Origin: an uncultured Lachnospiraceae bacterium
GTDB lineage: Bacteria; Bacillota; Clostridia; Lachnospirales; Lachnospiraceae
NCBI GenBank assembly: GCA_946631295.1
Contig: CAMOZY010000008.1
Coordinates: forward strand, 1 to 64,000
DNA length: 64,000 nt
Direction: 5' to 3'
The translations under genes and the position numbers were made by a program. Below are positions 58,843-64,000 of the stretch, piece by piece. The notes beneath the pieces were generated by a model, which saw nothing but the letters and a program-made list of their open reading frames with translations, had not been told where the DNA came from and searched no databases. The first letter of the stretch is position 1, and each line of letters begins with the position of its first letter.

Positions 58843-60339
58843 TTAATGGAACGAAACCACCTTTTCATAATCATAACCGCGGTCCGGAGTATATTTTCTT
58901 GCCTTCAGGGTAAAATAGACCACTCCGTTCTTCCTTACGGTAACAGGAACACCGGTCTTTCCTCCCTCAGCCCTGATGATCCTGCTCTCAGTCAGAGGAT
59001 ATGCTGCGCCTCTTATAAGATCGGTTTCATCATCTGAAGGATAAGCAGGCTCGCCCATATCATGCCAGAGCTTCAGAGGATTACAGCAGACCTCATCCAC
59101 TGTCATGGTGATCAGGGTGTACTCTCCCTTTATGTCAAATGAGGGTTCTCTTACAAGATCGTCTTCATCGATATTCCAGAGAATTCCGGCATAATCCTCA
59201 CCGTTTTTGATTATGACCGCATTATCATCCCTGTATACACAGCTGTTTCCGAAGAGCTTAAGCTGTTTGTAGAAATAAAAAGTCCAGAACGAAGGCTTGG
59301 GGATATTGCCTGCAGCAACCATTCCGAATCCTCCGTGGAAAAGAGAATCAGGTACGCCCTGCTCCTCGAAGACATCTCCGAATGTCCAGTATGAATAAGC
59401 TTCATTTACATCACCGAGTCTTGAAAGCTGTCTTGCAAGATAGGATGCATTGATGTTCGTATCGTGGATGACACCCTTCGGAGTATAGGATGTACTGAAC
59501 TCCGTAAGATGAATCGGTGTTCCCCTGAATTCATCAAAGGAATCAACTATGTCACGTGTTGACTGAAGATTGGCAAAACGGAATTCCTGATCCTCAAGCT
59601 TCGAATAATCGTAATGTCCTATTCTTTCAGGGAATTCAACACAATAGTGATGCCTTGTTATACGGTCGGGCTGAAGCCCTTCCTTTTTACAGAACTTAAG
59701 GAATCCCTCTATCCACTCCGCATCCCTGACTCCGCAGATTGCAGGTCCGCCAACCATAAAGCGCCTGTCAAAAGCCTTTATCGCAAGAAATGTCTCCTTG
59801 AAGAGTTTAAAGTACTCTTCCATGTCAGCCTTATACCAGAATCCGGGAAGATTGGGCTCATTCCACACTTCGATGGGCCAGGTATATACTTCCTCGCCGT
59901 AACGGGAAATGAGATGCTCAAGAAGTGCAACGACCATGTCGGTCCAGAGCTTATAATCCTTAGGCGGTGTGGTATTGCCCTTCCAGTAAAAGATGGTCTG
60001 CTCTCCGCTTGCCATCTTGCCGGGCATGAATCCGAGTTCAAGATAAGGACGGATATCCAGTCTGACATATGCATCGATTATACGGTCTATATAGGTATAG
60101 TTGTACTCTACCTTCGTCACACCGTCTTCTTCATATTCGTGATAAATAGATACGTCATCGGAAAAGAGGCCATGTCCCCTGATATAGGAAAAGCCTATCA
60201 TATCCTGAACAAATTCAAGTTCATTAAGATACTCTTCCGTGAGTGCAAGACCAAGACGTCCGGTTCCAACACAGTAGTCGACATTATTGTTGAATACGAC
60301 GCTGTTTTCGGGTAAAACATCAAACTTCTGAGTAGTCAT
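58843..60339 (-). CDS. Glycoside hydrolase family 39-like (beta-xylosidase)
   Basis: WPIEVWNEPNLPGFWYKADMEEYFKLFK, IHLTEFSTSYTP. Confidence 0.85.
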   Translation of the reverse strand: MTTQKFDVLPENSVVFNNNVDYCVGTGRLGLALTEEYLNELEFVQDMIGFSYIRGHGLFSDDVSIYHEYEEDGVTKVEYNYTYIDRIIDAYVRLDIRPYLELGFMPGKMASGEQTIFYWKGNTTPPKDYKLWTDMVVALLEHLISRYGEEVYTWPIEVWNEPNLPGFWYKADMEEYFKLFKETFLAIKAFDRRFMVGGPAICGVRDAEWIEGFLKFCKKEGLQPDRITRHHYCVEFPERIGHYDYSKLEDQEFRFANLQSTRDIVDSFDEFRGTPIHLTEFSTSYTPKGVIHDTNINASYLARQLSRLGDVNEAYSYWTFGDVFEEQGVPDSLFHGGFGMVAAGNIPKPSFWTFYFYKQLKLFGNSCVYRDDNAVIIKNGEDYAGILWNIDEDDLVREPSFDIKGEYTLITMTVDEVCCNPLKLWHDMGEPAYPSDDETDLIRGAAYPLTESRIIRAEGGKTGVPVTVRKNGVVYFTLKARKYTPDRGYDYEKVVSFH

Positions 60340-60429
60340 GTAAATTCCCCCTGTGATGATGTTAAAGAACCATTCCCTACTAGATTACACTAACAGAGAA
60401 GGTTATTACATTTAATTTTAATATTATTC

Positions 60430-60459
60430 TTGACATATTATTTCTGTAATATTATTTTA
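60430..60459 (+). promoter_or_regulatory. Promoter of the soluble GGDEF gene, flanked by TAATATTA palindromes
   Basis: TTGACA (60430-60435) with AT-rich -10 candidates; TAATATTA at 60419 and 60447. Confidence 0.45.
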
Positions 60460-60579
60460 TACATAGTTCCTGATATTACTTTACAAATAATATTTATAAA
60501 TATTACGGCAGTTAATTATCGTAAACCTTATGCAATGATCCGGTATCCCCGGACGCATAACCACAAAAAGGAGGCTACT

Positions 60580-61296
60580 ATGGCAGCAAAAAAATCAGTT
60601 AAGGCATCCCGTCCCATAACAGTTAAAGATCACATGGAATTATCAGCAGAACATGCAAAGAAAAAGATAAACGGCGTAAATGAAGCACTTAAGTTCCCGC
60701 TTGGTGAACAGTTTGAAAAAGACATCACTGAAATTCTTGAAAGTGACTGTGAGGCAGAAGGCGAAACCGTGGTTATCGCTCTCATCGATTTCGACAGCTT
60801 TCTTCACATCAATACCGATTTCGGAACAGAAGCAGGTGACAGGGTCCTTATCGATACAGGACTCTATATAAAAAAGCACCTCCCGAAGGATGCTACCGTT
60901 TACCGCATCGGAGGCGATGAATTCGGTATCATCTTCAAGGGTGCCACAGAACGTGAGGATATCTTCCTCTTTTTGAACGATCTTAAGAACGGATTCGATG
61001 TCAAGACTCCCGACGGAGCATCACAATCGATCACTATAGGAATGGCTACCGCATTCGTTGATGCGAACCGCTGCCAGGAACTTATCAGGAAGGCCGACGG
61101 AGCTTTGTATCGTGCCAAGCTCAGCGGAGGAAACCGTGTTGCAATGGCAAGGGAAGAAAAAATGATCCCCAAGACAAGCCACTACACTCAGGATCAGCTC
61201 CAGAGACTTGCCAAGCTGTCCAAGCTCGAAGGCATCGGCGAAGCAATACTGCTCCGTGAAGCTCTCGACATGCTCCTGAAAAAATATGACAACTGA
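60580..61296 (+). CDS. Soluble GGDEF-domain protein
   Basis: YRIGGDEFGIIFKG; start at MAAKKS after AAGGAGG. Confidence 0.9.
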   Translation: MAAKKSVKASRPITVKDHMELSAEHAKKKINGVNEALKFPLGEQFEKDITEILESDCEAEGETVVIALIDFDSFLHINTDFGTEAGDRVLIDTGLYIKKHLPKDATVYRIGGDEFGIIFKGATEREDIFLFLNDLKNGFDVKTPDGASQSITIGMATAFVDANRCQELIRKADGALYRAKLSGGNRVAMAREEKMIPKTSHYTQDQLQRLAKLSKLEGIGEAILLREALDMLLKKYDN

Positions 61297-61317
61297 CCTG
61301 ATCACTGATTCAGACGA

Positions 61318-63018
61318 TCAGTCAGACTCTTTTTCATAGAGACCAAAGACATCAAATTCCAGAAGCCCGTCTTCTACAGGTATCTCATAATCCGAGGAAT
61401 CGATACTTACGTATTGTATGAGTATGCATCCGTCATAATAGGATCCTTCATCATACTCTTCATAACGCCAGGTGAATGTAACAATCTGTCCGTTGGGATA
61501 GTTGATCTGCCCTCTTCCGTCTTCACCAAGCATAAGTATCGGTGCCTCGGTTTTCCATAATCCCCTGGCCCACCATGTTCCGGCGAATTCAAGAGAAGTC
61601 TCATCAAGTTCAGGTGAGACCGTATCATCCTCAAGAACATCTTCAGATGAGATACGCTTGTAGCTTACTCCTGAAACAAACATGGTTCCGAATGAGTAAC
61701 TGACATCATCTTCGATCTTTTTTCCGGAAGCGGCATAATACATGGTGATATTGCCATAGTCATCATTACCTTCACACTCCCAGGTTATATCCCTCGGATC
61801 GGTCATTCCCTTAACGTAGATATACCCTGTGCCATCCGGCAGAAAATGATATTCAGGAAGTGCAGGTGAATCCGATTCTGCCCTCCATGTTCCGACTACG
61901 GACGGATAATCACCAAGGGCTTCATCATCCTGTTCAGAAACAGTCCCATCACCATCCGTTGAAACCATCCATGGCTGCAGATATGAAAAAGCAAGCTCCT
62001 GTGCATGGTAGTATTCGGCAAGTTCCTTAAGAGTATCATAGTCCCATCCGGTTTCGTTACAGACCTTTCTGAGTAATGTATAATCATTCCCCAGTTCCTG
62101 TATAAGTGCCGACGGGAGATCGGTTTCATCACATACAAGCGTACTGATCACGACACGTCCGTTTTCATGCACGACTGCCGAATGCTCACCTGCCGAAATC
62201 GTATCCCGATCCGAGTCACCGGTTTTTTCATCAAATGCGGTAAGTTCCACCTCGCCGCCCGTGATCCAGATACGTGTGTCATCTTCTCCGTCAAAATAGA
62301 TATATCCTGAAGCTTCCCTTATAAAGACAATCATGTTGGCGGTTTCTATCTCAAACACTTCATCTCCGTGAAATGCCCTGTCGATATTGAAGAAGACCGC
62401 CCCCTTCTCCAGAACGATCCATGTTGCATCATCCTTCTGATGTGCCTCAATCTCACTTAATGAAAAAAGAATCAGATCACGGTCATCACCCAGACTGATC
62501 CACGCTTTCGATTTCATCGCAGTTCTGAGGGTATCATTGTCGTGCAAAGTCATATTGGAAGTGATCCCTTTTTCCTGTCCGTTACCGGAAAAAAGATAAA
62601 CAGCTCCCTGACTGCCGGTTACCACCATGGATGTGCGTGCGGTCCTGCTTCCGGATGCGAACATCGTCACAATCCCTAGCAGCATAACACTCAGGATTAT
62701 AATTATGAGAATAAGAGTGCCAAATGAAACAGACTTCCTTCCGGTATTTTCGGGCAGCTTACCATTTGCCCCCGGTTTATAGTCAGAATAATCCACCTCA
62801 TTCCACGGATTGGCGATAGTAGAATGTGCAGGTTCAGCAGGTCTTTTTACGGCATCAAGTGATTTTGCCTGCTCAGATACTTTACCAATATCAGGCGTAT
62901 TAAATCCTGTCCGGATCCTCTCGGGCTTTTTCAGTTTAGATCCGCATTCACAGCAAAGGATCTCACCATCTTCATTTTTCTTTCCGCAATTGGGACAGAT
63001 CATCTCCCGCTTCCTCAC
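61318..63018 (-). CDS. Zinc-ribbon, single-TM protein with FecR-like extracytoplasmic domain
   Basis: CPNCGKKNEDGEILCCECGSKLKK; TM; SQGAVYLFSGNGQEKGITSNMTLHDNDTLRTAMKSKAWISLGDDRDLIL FecR-like; C-terminal GTWRAE/GTWWARGLW repeats. Confidence 0.7.
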   Translation of the reverse strand: MRKREMICPNCGKKNEDGEILCCECGSKLKKPERIRTGFNTPDIGKVSEQAKSLDAVKRPAEPAHSTIANPWNEVDYSDYKPGANGKLPENTGRKSVSFGTLILIIIILSVMLLGIVTMFASGSRTARTSMVVTGSQGAVYLFSGNGQEKGITSNMTLHDNDTLRTAMKSKAWISLGDDRDLILFSLSEIEAHQKDDATWIVLEKGAVFFNIDRAFHGDEVFEIETANMIVFIREASGYIYFDGEDDTRIWITGGEVELTAFDEKTGDSDRDTISAGEHSAVVHENGRVVISTLVCDETDLPSALIQELGNDYTLLRKVCNETGWDYDTLKELAEYYHAQELAFSYLQPWMVSTDGDGTVSEQDDEALGDYPSVVGTWRAESDSPALPEYHFLPDGTGYIYVKGMTDPRDITWECEGNDDYGNITMYYAASGKKIEDDVSYSFGTMFVSGVSYKRISSEDVLEDDTVSPELDETSLEFAGTWWARGLWKTEAPILMLGEDGRGQINYPNGQIVTFTWRYEEYDEGSYYDGCILIQYVSIDSSDYEIPVEDGLLEFDVFGLYEKESD

Positions 63019-63048
63019 TCAGAACAAATTAAAAATTCCGCCTGATTC

Positions 63049-63076
63049 ATACATGTCAGACCATATACATGTCTGA
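63049..63076 (-). promoter_or_regulatory. Candidate operator: two ATACATGTCwGA repeats
   Basis: ATACATGTCAGA and ATACATGTCTGA 16 bp apart; TCAGAC-N9-GTCTGA inverted repeat. Confidence 0.45.
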
Positions 63077-63130
63077 ACATAGTTTCAAGCATAAACACGG
63101 TAAATTATTTTATCATAAACATCGCTCAAT

Positions 63131-63160
63131 AAAAAACTCTCTCCCGCAAAGGGAGAGAGT
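63131..63160 (-). terminator. Terminator of the aldo/keto reductase gene
   Basis: Minus strand ACTCTCTCCCtttgcGGGAGAGAGTTTTTT. Confidence 0.9.
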
Positions 63161-63241
63161 AATAACATCACATCCATCGCCTGCTGACAGGGCCATATGG
63201 GGAGGGTAGATAGTCAGCAGGCGGCAGATGAATATTTAATA

Positions 63242-64000
63242 TCACTTAGCCTGAGCTGCCTTAATGTCTGCGAGAACCTTCTTAAGATCTTCGCGTATCG
63301 CAAGGTGCTGAGGACATGCCTGTTCGCACTTTCCGCACTGCCTGCAGGCTTCTGCGGTCTTATTTTCCTTGACCATGTTGTTCCAGTTCCAGCTGACCAC
63401 ATCATAATTCTGATACATATGATAACGGTTCCAAACGCTGAAATTACCGGGAATATCAACGCCGAAAGGACAAGGCATACAGTATCTGCATCCGGTACAT
63501 CCGTTCTGAATGCGGCTGTTCATGACTTCCTTGATACGGTCGATAGCCTGATACTCCTTTTCATCCATGGGAACGAAATTGACGAAGGTATCAAGATTAT
63601 CATCAACCTGGTCCATAGTCGACATTCCGCTGAGTACGGTCAGGATATTGGGAAGAGTTGCAACATATCTGAGTGCAAAAGATGCGGCGCTCTTACCTGG
63701 TCTTACCTCAGAGAAGATATCCATGATATCATCCGATAATTTTGCAAGTGATCCGCCCTTTACAGGTTCCATGATCGTAAGAGGAATACCAAGTTCTTCA
63801 GCAAGCTTGTATCCCTTCATTCCGGCCTGTTCTTCGGTATCCATGTAATTAAGCTGTATCTGGCAGAAATCCCAGTCACGATATTTTATTATCTCTTCAA
63901 ACGCATCGTAATCATCGTGGAATGAGAAGCCGAGGAATCTGATCTTGCCCTCTGCCTTAAGCTGCTCGAGTCTTTCAACTGTTCCGAGTTCAACCATCTT
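63242..64000 (-). CDS. Aldo/keto reductase with C-terminal 4Fe-4S domain (partial, N-terminus beyond window)
   Basis: LGFSFHDDYDAFEEII...CTGCRYCMPCPFGVDIP...CRQCGKCEQACPQHL. Confidence 0.92.
   Translation of the reverse strand, partial: KMVELGTVERLEQLKAEGKIRFLGFSFHDDYDAFEEIIKYRDWDFCQIQLNYMDTEEQAGMKGYKLAEELGIPLTIMEPVKGGSLAKLSDDIMDIFSEVRPGKSAASFALRYVATLPNILTVLSGMSTMDQVDDNLDTFVNFVPMDEKEYQAIDRIKEVMNSRIQNGCTGCRYCMPCPFGVDIPGNFSVWNRYHMYQNYDVVSWNWNNMVKENKTAEACRQCGKCEQACPQHLAIREDLKKVLADIKAAQAK

Noticed and set aside
1-64000. CRISPR arrays, rRNA, tRNA, prophage or IS elements
   Set aside because: No regularly spaced repeats, no transposase, no structural phage genes and no recognisable tRNA or rRNA sequence. 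The only recombinase is a XerC/D-type protein in a housekeeping context.

Overview
The window reads as a gene-dense, almost entirely minus-strand chromosomal segment of a Bacillota genome, probably Lachnospiraceae-like. That assignment is inferred from gene content and order, not from a search. It carries several housekeeping blocks: clpB; a polyamine operon (speA-speE-CANSDH-CANSDC-aguA-aguB); tig-clpP-clpX-engB; bactofilin-pyrH-frr-uppS-cdsA-rseP-dxr; rny; yicC-gmk-rpoZ-rimO-pgsA-cinA-recA-recX; rqcH; and surE. Between them sit accessory genes: an L,D-transpeptidase, a DUF3048 lipoprotein, a MurL-like PP-loop protein, a Ser/Thr kinase with a degenerate PP2C-like partner, a small surface-glycan module, GGDEF proteins, a hybrid histidine kinase, PilT, a GH39 enzyme and a zinc-ribbon/FecR-like membrane protein. 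I saw no rRNA, tRNA, CRISPR array, phage or transposase gene. The most interesting unexplained signals are: (1) a ~236-bp GC-rich, multiply self-complementary element at 34856-35091 with interrupted terminal inverted repeats and a terminal T-run, just upstream of a NUDIX gene; (2) a pseudoknot-capable structured region between cinA and the SOS-controlled recA promoter; (3) a phased TTAAGA direct-repeat array in the divergent 1.0-1.3 kb region; (4) a terminator-like hairpin in the leader of a cold-shock gene; (5) a kinase/pseudo-phosphatase-like pair; (6) an unlisted 53-aa GTG-start membrane ORF; and (7) an unusual polyamine gene combination with in-frame repeat insertions in two adjacent enzymes.
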